NCBI GenBank assembly: GCA_039829955.1
Contig: CP140035.1
Location: 62,001-126,000 of the forward strand
From: Buchnera aphidicola (Nurudea shiraii)
GTDB lineage: Bacteria; Pseudomonadota; Gammaproteobacteria; Enterobacterales; Enterobacteriaceae
Direction: 5' to 3'
DNA: 64,000 nt
The first letter of the stretch is position 1; the number at the start of each line of letters is the position of its first letter. Both the position numbers and the translations under genes were made by a program. Below, piece by piece: positions 55,378 to 64,000 of this stretch. The notes under the pieces are model-generated. The model searched no databases. It was not told where the DNA came from and saw only the letters and a program-made list of their open reading frames with translations.

Positions 55378-56007
55378 ATGTTAAACAACAATAATTCTAT
55401 TATAATAAAGTTATTTTTTATTTCTATTTTTTCGGTAAATAGTGTTATTTTAGTATATATATTTACTAAATCTAAAATAATTTTTCAAACAAACAATTAT
55501 CAAAAAAAAGTTTTAGATGCTGTTCTTCCTAAAAAGTTTTCTAGAAATTCAAAAATTTCATGTTATTTAATACATAATAAGCTTTTAGGAGATGATAAAG
55601 ATCATAAATTTTGGACAGTTAAAAAAAATAAAAATTTAATAGCAGTAATCTTTGAAGCTATTGCTCCGGATGGATATTCAGGAGATATTAAAATAATTGT
55701 GTCTTTAAATTTAAATAATACTATTTTAGGAGTACGTGTATTAGAACATCATGAAACTCCAGGATTAGGTGATAAAATTGACATTCATATTTCCGATTGG
55801 ATTTCTAAATTTTCTGGTATAACTGTTTTGGGGCAAAATGATCCCCATTTCCTTTTAAGGAAATATGGCGGAGTGATTGATCAGTTTACAGGAGCAACTA
55901 TTACTCCGTTGTCGATTATTAATGCTATTAAACGAATAGTTAATTTATTTAAAGAAACAACATTTAAAAATTTGAATTTTAAACATTGTGAACCTTATCA
56001 TGAATAG
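55378..56007 (+). CDS. rsxG: Electron transport complex subunit RsxG
   Basis: 209 residues (E. coli 206). Periplasm-facing flavoprotein anchored by one N-terminal helix. The FMN attachment motif is TGATITPLS (about residue 172), with EHHETPGLGDKI and a GYSGDIKIIVSL block typical of the FMN-binding domain. It starts eight bases after rsxD and overlaps the rsxE start by eight bases. Confidence 0.94.
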   Translation: MLNNNNSIIIKLFFISIFSVNSVILVYIFTKSKIIFQTNNYQKKVLDAVLPKKFSRNSKISCYLIHNKLLGDDKDHKFWTVKKNKNLIAVIFEAIAPDGYSGDIKIIVSLNLNNTILGVRVLEHHETPGLGDKIDIHISDWISKFSGITVLGQNDPHFLLRKYGGVIDQFTGATITPLSIINAIKRIVNLFKETTFKNLNFKHCEPYHE

Positions 56008-56713
56008 TTTTATTAAAATTTTGAGTTATGGAATATGGAAAAATAATTCATTGCTAGTACAACTATTAGGATTATGTCCTATTTTAGCAGTAACTACAAG
56101 TGTTATTAATGCGCTAGGATTAGGAATTGTTACTACACTTGTTTTAGTTATTACAAATGTAATAGTATCTATGCTTCGATTTTGGATACCTAAGGATATA
56201 CGAATTCCTATTTATATCATGATTGTGAGTTCTATTGTGAGTTGTTGTGATATGTTAATTCATGCATATTCAATAAATTTATATCGTTCTTTAGGTGTGT
56301 TTATCCCTTTAATTATAACTAATTGCGTCATATGTGGACGAGCTGATTCTATAGCTATTAATAATTCTGTATGGATTTCATTGTTAGATGGATTGTTTAT
56401 AGGTTTAGGATCTACTATAGTGATGTTTTTAGTAGGTTCTATTAGAGAAATTTTTGGAAATGGAACACTATTTTTCGGTTCGGAATATTTATTAGGATCA
56501 TGGTCTAAGGTTCTTTATATAAAAGTTATTAATATTGATCACATTTTGTTATTTTTTTTATATCCATCTGGGGCTTTCATGATTTTAGGATTTGTTTTAG
56601 CTGGGAAAAACTTTATAGATCAAATGATTAATTCTAATTTACATAATGCATATTTAAATCGATCTTTATTAAAAGAGAAAAGTAATAACGTTGAAAAATA
56701 TTCAATTAAATAA
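56000..56713 (+). CDS. rsxE: Electron transport complex subunit RsxE
   Basis: 237 residues from this ATG (E. coli 231). Membrane subunit, homologous to RsxA, with inverted topology. WKNNSLLVQLLGLCPILAVT and GRADSIAINNSVWISLLDG are close matches. A GTG at 55988 would add four residues; the ATG at 56000 matches the E. coli start better. Its 3' end overlaps nth by 23 bases. Confidence 0.94.
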   Translation: MNSFIKILSYGIWKNNSLLVQLLGLCPILAVTTSVINALGLGIVTTLVLVITNVIVSMLRFWIPKDIRIPIYIMIVSSIVSCCDMLIHAYSINLYRSLGVFIPLIITNCVICGRADSIAINNSVWISLLDGLFIGLGSTIVMFLVGSIREIFGNGTLFFGSEYLLGSWSKVLYIKVINIDHILLFFLYPSGAFMILGFVLAGKNFIDQMINSNLHNAYLNRSLLKEKSNNVEKYSIK

Positions 56714-57323
56714 AATTTTGTCAATTTTTTCTAAAATTAATCCTGATCCAAAAATAGAATTAAACTTTTCTTCTGAATTTGAATTGTTAATTTCGGTAAT
56801 TTTATCAGCACAATCTACTGATCGCATGGTAAATAAAGTTACTAAAAAGTTATATATATTAGCTAATACTCCTGAGTCTATTTTGTCACTTGGATTAGAA
56901 AATTTTAAATTCTATATTAAAGAATTAGGTTTATTTAATAGAAAATCTATTTATATTTTTAAAACTTGTGATATTTTAATAAATAAATATCAAGGTAAAA
57001 TACCAAATACCATTTCTGATTTATTGTCTCTTCCTGGAGTAGGAAGAAAAACTGCTAATATTATTTTAAATTATGTTTTTAAAAAAAATACTATTGCAGT
57101 AGATACTCATGTACTTAGGGTATGTAATAGGATAGGTTTTATTAAAGAGAAAAGAGTTTTTTTTGCAGAAAAAAAATTGCTTGAAATAGTTCCAAAAAAG
57201 TTTAAATTGTATTTTCATAATTGGTTTGTTTTGCACGGTCGTTATGTATGTAAATCTAAAGTTCCAAATTGTTCTGAGTGTTTTATCAGTAATTTTTGTC
57301 AATTTAATAAAAAATGTATGTAA
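56691..57323 (+). CDS. nth: Endonuclease III
   Basis: 210 residues (E. coli 211). Base-excision glycosylase/AP lyase for oxidised pyrimidines. The helix-hairpin-helix LPGVGRKTANIILNYVF has the catalytic Lys, VDTHVLRVCNRIG the catalytic Asp, and the C-terminus holds the 4Fe-4S motif Cys-x6-Cys-x2-Cys-x5-Cys. The start is TTG inside the end of rsxE. The rsx-nth linkage is the same in E. coli, which suggests a link between redox chemistry and DNA repair iron-sulfur enzymes. Confidence 0.96.
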   Translation: MKNIQLNKILSIFSKINPDPKIELNFSSEFELLISVILSAQSTDRMVNKVTKKLYILANTPESILSLGLENFKFYIKELGLFNRKSIYIFKTCDILINKYQGKIPNTISDLLSLPGVGRKTANIILNYVFKKNTIAVDTHVLRVCNRIGFIKEKRVFFAEKKLLEIVPKKFKLYFHNWFVLHGRYVCKSKVPNCSECFISNFCQFNKKCM

Positions 57324-57627
57324 ATTTTTATTAACATTAAAATGTTAAATGTTAACTGTTTATAGTGATGTAAAAATTTTGTATACAAATTTTAAAGTGC
57401 ATATAATATGTTTTAAGAGCGAGTAATGTTAATAAAATAGTTTTTGAAAAATGTAATATGAACAGTGGAGTTTTTGGATTTTAAAGTTAAGTTTTTAAAA
57501 TAGTAAAATATTTTAATATGATTAAATTCAATAAATAGTTAATATAAATAGTTTTATTTTAAAATAGTTTTGATTATTATTTTAACAATAGTTTTTTAAA
57601 TTATGTTTTTAATATGAAAGGAATTGT
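57324..57627. other. Intergenic gap between nth and tyrS
   Basis: 304 AT-rich bases. Short repeated AACATTAAAATGTTAAATGTT sequence elements near 57333-57353 can fold into a small hairpin and might end the rsx-nth transcript. No other feature is supportable; the tyrS promoter must be here. Confidence 0.35.
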
Positions 57628-58902
57628 ATGACTCAAGTTAACTTGGTATATGAGCTTAAAAAAAGAGATTTGATAGCGCATCTTACTAGTGAAAAAAAAT
57701 TGATGTCTATACTTTTAAATAGAAATATTTCTTTATACTGTGGTTTTGATGTGACTGCAGATAGTTTACATGTAGGTCATATTTTGCCATTACTTTTTTT
57801 AAAGAGATTTCAAGATGCAGGGCATAAGCCTATTGTTTTAATAGGTGGTGCCACTAGTTTAATAGGAGATCCTAGTTTTAAAACTTCTGAAAGAAAGTTG
57901 AATCCAATAGAATTGATTGATAAATGGAGTACTTCTATTTTTAATCAAATTTCTTTATTTTTAGATTTTCATTGTAATGCTTTTAGTGCAAAAATAATAA
58001 ATAATTATGCATGGTTTAAAGACATATCTTTATTAAATTTTTTACGTGATATAGGAAAATATTTTTCTGTGAATAAAATGATTTCTAAAGATGCAGTTAA
58101 AAGACGCATTAACCGTTCAGATGTAGGTATTTCATTTACAGAATTTTCGTATAATTTGTTACAGGCTTATGATTTTTCTATTTTATATAAAAAATACAAT
58201 GTTATTTTACAAATTGGAGGATCAGATCAGTGGGGAAATATTATATCTGGAGTTGATTTAATTCGAAGGTTGTACAAAAATGAAGTATATGGTTTAACAT
58301 TGCCGTTATTAACTCAGAAAAATGGAACAAAATTTGGAAAAACAGAACAAAATACTATATGGTTAGATAGAAAAAAGACTAGTCCGTATGTGTTTTATCA
58401 ATATTGGATTAATACATCTGATTGTAATGTACAAAAATTTTTAAAAATGTTTACCAATCTTAATATATCAGAGATAGATGAAATAAAACATTCTTGTAAC
58501 AGTATAGAATTAAATAAATCTAAGGTATTTTTAGCAGATTATTTAACAAACATAGTTCATGGAAAAGAAGGAGTTAAAGCTTCTAAACGTATATCATCAT
58601 GTTTATTTTATGGCGATTTACATAAAATGAAAAAATCAGATTTTTTTCAATTAGAGCAGGATGGTATTCCTTCAATTAGAATATCAAGTATTAGGGATTT
58701 ACAGCAAGTTTTGGTTGATTCTGGTTTAGCCTCTTCTCGTACTCAAGCGAGAAATATGATTGCTTCACGCGCTATTTCTGTTAATTATGTTAAGCAAGAT
58801 AATGTTATGTACGTTTTTTCAAATCGTGATATTTTATTTGGAAAATACACTTTAATTTCTAGAGGAAAAAAATACTTTTGTTTAATATGTTGGATTAAAT
58901 AA
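57628..58902 (+). CDS. tyrS: Tyrosyl-tRNA synthetase
   Basis: 424 residues, the E. coli length. Class I synthetase. The HIGH-type motif is ADSLHVGHILPLLFLKRF, the specificity block QIGGSDQWGNIISG, and the KMSKS-type loop KFGKTEQNTIWLD. The C-terminal S4 RNA-binding domain (LVDSGLASSRTQARNMI) is present. AAAGGAA precedes the ATG. Convergent with sufA. Confidence 0.97.
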   Translation: MTQVNLVYELKKRDLIAHLTSEKKLMSILLNRNISLYCGFDVTADSLHVGHILPLLFLKRFQDAGHKPIVLIGGATSLIGDPSFKTSERKLNPIELIDKWSTSIFNQISLFLDFHCNAFSAKIINNYAWFKDISLLNFLRDIGKYFSVNKMISKDAVKRRINRSDVGISFTEFSYNLLQAYDFSILYKKYNVILQIGGSDQWGNIISGVDLIRRLYKNEVYGLTLPLLTQKNGTKFGKTEQNTIWLDRKKTSPYVFYQYWINTSDCNVQKFLKMFTNLNISEIDEIKHSCNSIELNKSKVFLADYLTNIVHGKEGVKASKRISSCLFYGDLHKMKKSDFFQLEQDGIPSIRISSIRDLQQVLVDSGLASSRTQARNMIASRAISVNYVKQDNVMYVFSNRDILFGKYTLISRGKKYFCLICWIK

Positions 58903-58945
58903 ATCAATATTACATATCTTTGTATGTGTTAGAAAAAGATAATTT

Positions 58946-59326
58946 TTATATGTTAAAGCTTTCTCCGCATCCGCAAAAATCTTTAATTTTTTCATTTTTA
59001 AATTGAAAGTTATAATTTATTCCTTTTTTAATATAATCTATTATCGTTCCATCTAATATTGATAAAAATTTTTGGTTTATAAGTATCAATATTGTTGGAG
59101 ATACAAATATAATGTCAGAAAGGTTTGTTTTCTCTATTAGTTTCATATGGTATTTCATTCCAGCACATCCTGAATTTTGTATTATTAATTCAATTCCTAT
59201 TTTTTTGTTCTTCTTTATTAGTTTGTACATTTGTTTTTCAGCTCTATAACTTATTTTTATTCCTTTTATTGGGTTTATGATGGTTTTTGTTTTTGGAAAT
59301 AGTGTAAAGTAATAGTTTTTTTTCAT
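58946..59326 (-). CDS. sufA: A-type iron-sulfur carrier protein (SufA-like)
   Basis: 126 residues (E. coli SufA 122). Carries iron-sulfur clusters to target proteins. The three conserved cysteines are in QNSGCAGMKY and the C-terminal DFCGCGESFNI. Family members SufA, IscA and ErpA are hard to separate by sequence alone; a position next to ydiK favours SufA, since ydiK lies near the suf operon in E. coli. Clients in this window include Nth and the Rsx proteins. The rest of the suf operon is not here. Confidence 0.85.
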   Translation of the reverse strand: MKKNYYFTLFPKTKTIINPIKGIKISYRAEKQMYKLIKKNKKIGIELIIQNSGCAGMKYHMKLIEKTNLSDIIFVSPTILILINQKFLSILDGTIIDYIKKGINYNFQFKNEKIKDFCGCGESFNI

Positions 59327-59690
59327 GTTTTATTTTATGGAATTCTATAAATGTAATAGTGTAGTGTTATTAGTTTTTATTTTTATAATAAAATAATTTC
59401 AGAAAATATTAAATATTGCTAAAACGTTTAGAAGTATTTAAACATATAAATATATATAATTAAATAGTATAATAATTTTTATTTACATTATTTAGTAAAA
59501 TTTTAAGTTTAAGTATCATAATCTATGTAGTTTTTAAATTAAACATAACTTTTTATTGTGTATTTGATATATAAATATTTATATACAGAAAAATTAATTT
59601 GTAAATTTGTTCGGAAATATTTTAATAATTTCATTATTATGTATTTTTAAGGTATGATATTTGACTATCTGATAGTATATCACTTATGTA
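59327..59690. other. Intergenic gap between divergent sufA and ydiK
   Basis: 364 AT-rich bases upstream of both genes, so it should hold two divergent promoters. No clear boxes, operator or gene remnant were recognised. Confidence 0.4.
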
Positions 59691-60842
59691 ATGATTAAGA
59701 AAATACAAAGGTATAATATTCGTATGCAAAATAAGCGAGAAAGTATAGATTTACCTCAAACTATTTTTTCTCTAATATTTATTTTAATTATGATATTTTC
59801 TAGTCTGTGGATAATGCGTCCGTTTTTTTTAGGGTTTGCTTGGGCTAGTATGGTTGTAATAGCAACTTGGTCTATTTTTTTAAAATTACAATTTTTACTA
59901 TGGAAGAGTAGAGCATGTGCTGTTGTAGCAATGATTATTATTTTATTACTAATTTTTATTATTCCTATTGTGTGTTTAGTAAATAGTTTAATTGATAATA
60001 GTTCTGCAATAATTAGTTGGTTAAGTTCAGATAATTTACAATTTCCGGATTTTAATTGGTTACGAGATATCCCTATTGTTGGTGATAAGTTGTTTTTTAG
60101 TTATCAAAAACTTTTAAATGAGGGTGGTTCTGAATTGATTGCTAAAATGCAACCATATATGGGAAAAACTACTGAGTTTTTTGTAGTTCAGGTAGGACAT
60201 TTTGGAAGATTTGTTATACATTTAATTTTGATGTTAATTTTTAGTTCTTTGTTATATTGGAATGGCGAGAAAATGAGAAATATTATTAGACATTTCGCAT
60301 TGCGTTTAGGATCTCGTTCTGGGGATGCAGTAGTACTTTTAGCAGGGCAAGCAGTTAGAGCAGTAGCATTAGGTGTGGTTGTCACTGCATTAGTACAAGG
60401 TATGTTAGGAGGAATAGGATTAGCAATTTCTGGGATTCCGTATTCTTCTTTATTAATGATGTTAATAATTATTTTTTGTTTAATTCAATTAGGACCATTA
60501 CCTATTTTAGTACCAGCAATCGTATGGTTGTATTGGAATAGTGATACTACATGGGGAACGGTTTTACTTATTTGGAGTTTTGTAGTTTGTGTTTTAGATC
60601 ATATATTACGTCCTATGTTAATACGTGTTGGTGCAGATTTTCCAACTGTACTAATATTATCTGGAATTATAGGGGGTTTAATTGCATTTGGGATGATTGG
60701 TTTATTTATTGGACCAGTAGTTTTAGTGATATCATATCGTCTAATATCGTCTTGGATGGATGAAATTCCAGCTCCTAATTCTTTTTCAAAAGAATCGGTA
60801 AAATATTTTTTGCTAAGAAGTAAAACTAAAAAAAAGAATTAA
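59691..60842 (+). CDS. ydiK: AI-2E family (PerM-like) inner-membrane transporter YdiK
   Basis: 383 residues (E. coli 370). A polytopic membrane protein with about seven to eight helices. PFFLGFAWASMVVIATW, LLYWNGEKMRNIIRHFALRL and GMIGLFIGPVVLVISYRL match E. coli YdiK closely. Members of this superfamily export small molecules or ions; the substrate is not known here. The ATG at 59691 lacks a clear ribosome site, and ATG 59724 would give 372 residues, nearer the E. coli length. Strong conservation suggests a retained function. Confidence 0.9.
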   Translation: MIKKIQRYNIRMQNKRESIDLPQTIFSLIFILIMIFSSLWIMRPFFLGFAWASMVVIATWSIFLKLQFLLWKSRACAVVAMIIILLLIFIIPIVCLVNSLIDNSSAIISWLSSDNLQFPDFNWLRDIPIVGDKLFFSYQKLLNEGGSELIAKMQPYMGKTTEFFVVQVGHFGRFVIHLILMLIFSSLLYWNGEKMRNIIRHFALRLGSRSGDAVVLLAGQAVRAVALGVVVTALVQGMLGGIGLAISGIPYSSLLMMLIIIFCLIQLGPLPILVPAIVWLYWNSDTTWGTVLLIWSFVVCVLDHILRPMLIRVGADFPTVLILSGIIGGLIAFGMIGLFIGPVVLVISYRLISSWMDEIPAPNSFSKESVKYFLLRSKTKKKN

Positions 60843-61139
60843 TAGTATTTGTGTAATTGTATTATTAACATAAAATAATATATTTTAATTTTGTTGGTAT
60901 TATGTTTTTCAGGTGTTTGATTTAAGTATATTTAAAGTATTAAAATTTTTAAAATATGTTTTACAACATTTAAAAAATTTGTTTTTTAGAAGAAAAGTAA
61001 CATATATGTATGGGTTCTTGTTTTAGTATTAAAACAAAATTAGTATCGTTTTTTGATATGATTTGAAAAATTTTGTTAGGAGTTTATGGTTAATATTTAT
61101 TAGTTATAATTTATAGTACGAGGTATATTTAGAAAAAAT

Positions 61140-62186
61140 ATGAAGAAGACAGATGAGTTAAGAACAATACGGATTGATCCATTGATTACTCCATTCGAGT
61201 TAGCACAAAAATATCCTATTACTTCTGATATTATGGATACTGTTATCAATGCTAGAAAAAATATAGCTAATATTATGACAGGAACAGATTTGCGATTATT
61301 GGTTGTAATAGGTCCTTGTTCTGTTCATGATCCTTTAGCTGCAGTTGAATATGCTAAAAAATTAAATGAATTGCGTAAAAAATATTCTTCTCGTCTTGAA
61401 ATAGTTATGCGTACTTATTTTGAAAAACCCCGTACTGTAATAGGATGGAAAGGATTAATTTCAGATCCTGATTTAAATGGTAGTTTTCGCGTAAATCATG
61501 GTTTATCAATTGCTAGAAAATTATTATTAGATATTAATGAACTCGGATTACCTGCTGCAACTGAATTTTTAGATATAGTAATTGGTCAATTTATAGCTGA
61601 TTTAATTAGTTGGGGCGCAATAGGAGCACGAACTACTGAAAGTCAAATTCATCGGGAAATGGCATCTGCATTATCTTGTCCAGTAGGGTTTAAAAATGGT
61701 ACTGATGGAAATATAAGAATTGCAATAGATGCTATTCGCGCTGCCAGTGTAAAACATTTATTTTTAGCGCCTGATAAACATGGGCAAATGACTATAAATC
61801 ATACTAGTGGTAATCCATTCGGTCATGTGATTATGCGCGGTGGAAAGTCTCCAAATTATCATGCTAGAGATATAGATTTAACTGTGAGATATTTACAAGA
61901 ATTTAATTTGTTAGAATATTTAATGATTGATTTTAGCCATGGAAATTGTTTAAAGCAACATAGACGTCAATGTGATGTAGGGGAATCTATAGCTAAGCAA
62001 ATAAGAGATGGTTCTACAGCTATATTCGGTGTTATGATTGAAAGTTTTATAGAAGAAGGTTCTCAAAAAGTTATTGATAAAAAACCATTGATTTATGGAA
62101 AATCAATTACAGATCCTTGTTTAGGATGGAATGATAGTGTACGTCTTATTAAAAAATTGTCAAATGCTGTAAATAGTCGATTTTAA
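61140..62186 (+). CDS. aroH: DAHP synthase (AroH type)
   Basis: 348 residues, the exact length of E. coli AroH. First step of aromatic amino-acid synthesis, joining PEP and erythrose 4-phosphate. MKKTDELRTIRIDPLITP matches the AroH N-terminus rather than AroF or AroG; VVIGPCSVHDPLAAVEYAKK, GARTTESQIHREMASALSCP and SHGNCLKQHRRQ carry the metal and substrate residues. Very high conservation. No TrpR operator is visible upstream. With tktB and aroC it marks investment in aromatic supply to the host. Confidence 0.97.
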   Translation: MKKTDELRTIRIDPLITPFELAQKYPITSDIMDTVINARKNIANIMTGTDLRLLVVIGPCSVHDPLAAVEYAKKLNELRKKYSSRLEIVMRTYFEKPRTVIGWKGLISDPDLNGSFRVNHGLSIARKLLLDINELGLPAATEFLDIVIGQFIADLISWGAIGARTTESQIHREMASALSCPVGFKNGTDGNIRIAIDAIRAASVKHLFLAPDKHGQMTINHTSGNPFGHVIMRGGKSPNYHARDIDLTVRYLQEFNLLEYLMIDFSHGNCLKQHRRQCDVGESIAKQIRDGSTAIFGVMIESFIEEGSQKVIDKKPLIYGKSITDPCLGWNDSVRLIKKLSNAVNSRF

Positions 62187-62191
62187 TTTTA

Positions 62192-62228
62192 AGATACTAA
62201 TTTAGAGAATTTTATTGGTATCTTTTTA
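62192..62228 (+). terminator. Terminator after aroH
   Basis: AAGATACTA (62192-62200) pairs with TGGTATCTT (62218-62226, one G-T pair) around a 17-base loop, and the right arm runs into a T-rich tail. It lies six bases after the aroH stop. Confidence 0.5.
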
Positions 62229-62385
62229 TTGCGTTGCAAAATAAGTTAGCTTTAAAGTTAATTTTTAATGTTCTTGATGTCTAATAGTGTATTTTTATTT
62301 GATTTTTTGTTTTAATTAAGGTTATATGTAATATTTTCTTCTTGATAAATATATAAAATAATGCAAATAAAGTGAAGGATTTTAA

Positions 62386-64000
62386 ATGCCTATTATTACA
62401 CTATCTGATAAACAGAAACTGATATATGAAAATTCCGTTTCAGTATTAGAAGTAGTAAAAAAAATCGCTCCTTATTTGGAAAAAAAATATTTTTGTGCTT
62501 ATGTAAATGGTGTTTATTTAAGTAAACATGCTGTTATAGATTGTGATGTTGATATGAAAATAGTTTGTGACGATGATCTAGATTTGTTGAACAGTATTAG
62601 AAATACTTGCAATTGTATTTTAGGATATGCTGTAAAAGAATTATGGCCAGATTCTAAAATTTGTAATAGCTCTATTACGGAATCTGGATTTTGTTGCGAT
62701 ATAGACGTGAATTTTTCGTTTAAACACAAAGATTTAGTTTTATTAGAAACTCGTATGTTAGATATTTGCAGAAGAAAATATGATATTTATATAAAAAAAG
62801 TGACATGGAAAGAGGCTTATAAAACGTTTAAAAGTTTTTCAGAAACTTATAAATTATTAACTTTGAAGAGTTCTTATAATATTAAAAAAACTATTTCTTT
62901 GTGTTTTCATCAAAAATATGTTGATTTTCAGGTTGGAATTCCAGTTTCGAACGTGTTTTTTTGTCGTTTTTTTAAATTACAAAAGTTCTCTGGTGTTTAT
63001 TGGAATGGTGTAAAAGAAAACAAAATTTTACAAAGAATTTGTGGAACAGCTTGGGCTACATCAGACAAATTGAAACATTATTTAGAACATATAGTTCAAT
63101 CTAAAAAGAGAGATCATAGAAAAATTTCTAAGAAGTTAAATTTATATCATATTCAGGAAGAATCTCCAGGTATGATTTTTTGGCATCAAAATGGTTTAAT
63201 TATTTTTCAAGAATTGAAAAAATTTATACGCGAAAAATTAAGAGAATACCATTATCAAGAAGTTCAAACACCGTTAATTATGAATAAAAAAATTTGGAAA
63301 GATAGTGGTCATCTAGATAATTATAAAGATTTTATGTTTATGACACATTCAGACAATCATATATACGGGATTAAACCTATGAATTGTCCTGGCCATGTTC
63401 AGATCTTTAATAATGTTGTGAATTCTTATCGTGATCTTCCTATTCGTATTTCAGAATTTGGGAGTTGTCATAGAAATGAACCTTCGGGTTCTTTGCATGG
63501 ATTACTGAGAATAAGGAATTTTACACAAGATGATGCTCATATTTTTTGCAGAAAAGATCAAATTCAAGTTGAAATTAGCAATTGCATTAAAATGATTTAT
63601 GATGTGTATAAGGTGTTTGGATTTAGAAAAATTTTGGTAAAATTAGCTACTCGTCCGAAAAGTAGAATTGGTAGTGATTCAATATGGGATCGAGCTGAAC
63701 ATGATTTAGCTACATCGTTAGAGCAAAATAGTATACACTTTGAATATCAAAGTGGAGAAGGGGCTTTTTACGGACCGAAAATAGAATTGTCATTGTTAGA
63801 TTGCTTAGGAAGAATTTGGCAATGTGCAACTATACAATTGGACTTTTACTTACCAATTAATTTAGGTGCTTTTTATATAGATAAAAATAATAAAAAAAAA
63901 TCACCAATAATAATTCATAGAGCGATACTGGGTTCAATTGAGCGATTTATAGGTATTTTGATAGAAGAATATTCTGGAAACTTTCCAACATGGCTAGCTC
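62386..64000 (+). CDS. thrS: Threonyl-tRNA synthetase, C-terminus beyond window, editing site degraded
   Basis: 538 residues are visible from ATG 62386 to the window end, with no stop or frameshift. E. coli ThrRS is 642. The class II catalytic core is intact: Zn ligands in MNCPGHVQIF, TQDDAHIF and IIHRAILGS, plus RISEFGSCHRNEPSGSLHG. The N-terminal editing domain, which normally hydrolyses Ser-tRNA(Thr), keeps its length and register, but His73, His77, Cys182 and His186 read Asn, Cys, Gln and Pro; Asp180 remains. The anticodon-binding domain is outside the window. Confidence 0.96.
   Translation, partial: MPIITLSDKQKLIYENSVSVLEVVKKIAPYLEKKYFCAYVNGVYLSKHAVIDCDVDMKIVCDDDLDLLNSIRNTCNCILGYAVKELWPDSKICNSSITESGFCCDIDVNFSFKHKDLVLLETRMLDICRRKYDIYIKKVTWKEAYKTFKSFSETYKLLTLKSSYNIKKTISLCFHQKYVDFQVGIPVSNVFFCRFFKLQKFSGVYWNGVKENKILQRICGTAWATSDKLKHYLEHIVQSKKRDHRKISKKLNLYHIQEESPGMIFWHQNGLIIFQELKKFIREKLREYHYQEVQTPLIMNKKIWKDSGHLDNYKDFMFMTHSDNHIYGIKPMNCPGHVQIFNNVVNSYRDLPIRISEFGSCHRNEPSGSLHGLLRIRNFTQDDAHIFCRKDQIQVEISNCIKMIYDVYKVFGFRKILVKLATRPKSRIGSDSIWDRAEHDLATSLEQNSIHFEYQSGEGAFYGPKIELSLLDCLGRIWQCATIQLDFYLPINLGAFYIDKNNKKKSPIIIHRAILGSIERFIGILIEEYSGNFPTWLA

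Noticed and set aside
1..64000. Insertion sequences, prophage, CRISPR, restriction or toxin systems
   Set aside because: No transposase, integrase, repeat-spacer array or defence gene was recognised anywhere; all long frames are accounted for by core bacterial genes.

Overview
The window is a 64 kb piece of a very AT-rich, strongly reduced gammaproteobacterial chromosome. Nearly every gene is a recognisable orthologue of an Escherichia coli gene, often in the E. coli local order, and there are no mobile elements, prophages or CRISPR arrays. Essential amino-acid pathways (complete histidine operon, aroH, aroC, dapA, dapE) sit beside a flagellar basal-body/export cluster with no filament or chemotaxis genes. 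This combination is typical of Buchnera aphidicola, the obligate aphid endosymbiont. Keeping fliJ, fliK, fliM, fliN, fliO, tamB and the full rsx operon while lacking cysK next to ptsH suggests a divergent lineage such as that of Baizongia pistaciae. The genus is well supported; the strain is inference.

Layout. 1-3050: uppP (partial) and the PTS genes crr, ptsI and ptsH, all on the minus strand. 3810-7750: ligA and gltX with tRNA-Lys, tRNA-Val and tRNA-Ala. 8093-18702: fliE, divergent from the fliFGHIJK, fliMNOP and fliQR run. 18976-25033: rpmB-rpmG, tamB, ppa, pmbA and rnpB. 25898-35549: fabB, talA, tktB, dapE, dapA, aroC and smrB. 35982-43082: hisGDCBHAFI. 43172-51029: gnd, dcd, metG, tilS, tRNA-Val and mdtK, ribE. 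51505-57323: rsxABCDGE-nth. 57628-64000: tyrS, sufA, ydiK, aroH and thrS (cut by the window end).

How the genes work together. PTS sugar entry, the pentose phosphate enzymes (gnd, talA, tktB) and aroH/aroC feed aromatic synthesis. The his operon, with pentose-phosphate precursors, makes histidine, and dapA/dapE make diaminopimelate and lysine. These are nutrients the aphid host needs. The fli genes encode the MS ring, C ring and type III export gate, matching the filament-less basal bodies known from Buchnera. The rsx complex is a membrane electron-transfer module.

The most striking signal is a repeated lesion. Six recognisable genes (fliH, fliJ, fliK, fliN, dcd, metG) are out of frame exactly at a run of 9-11 adenines. 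One extra A (five genes) or one fewer (metG) restores a full-length protein, and for fliJ and dcd the exact E. coli length. dcd and metG are expected to be essential, so rescue by RNA polymerase slippage on poly(A) is the best explanation; this process is documented in Buchnera and Blochmannia. A second signal is quality-control erosion: thrS keeps its synthetic site but has lost all four editing-site HxxxH/CxxxH residues.
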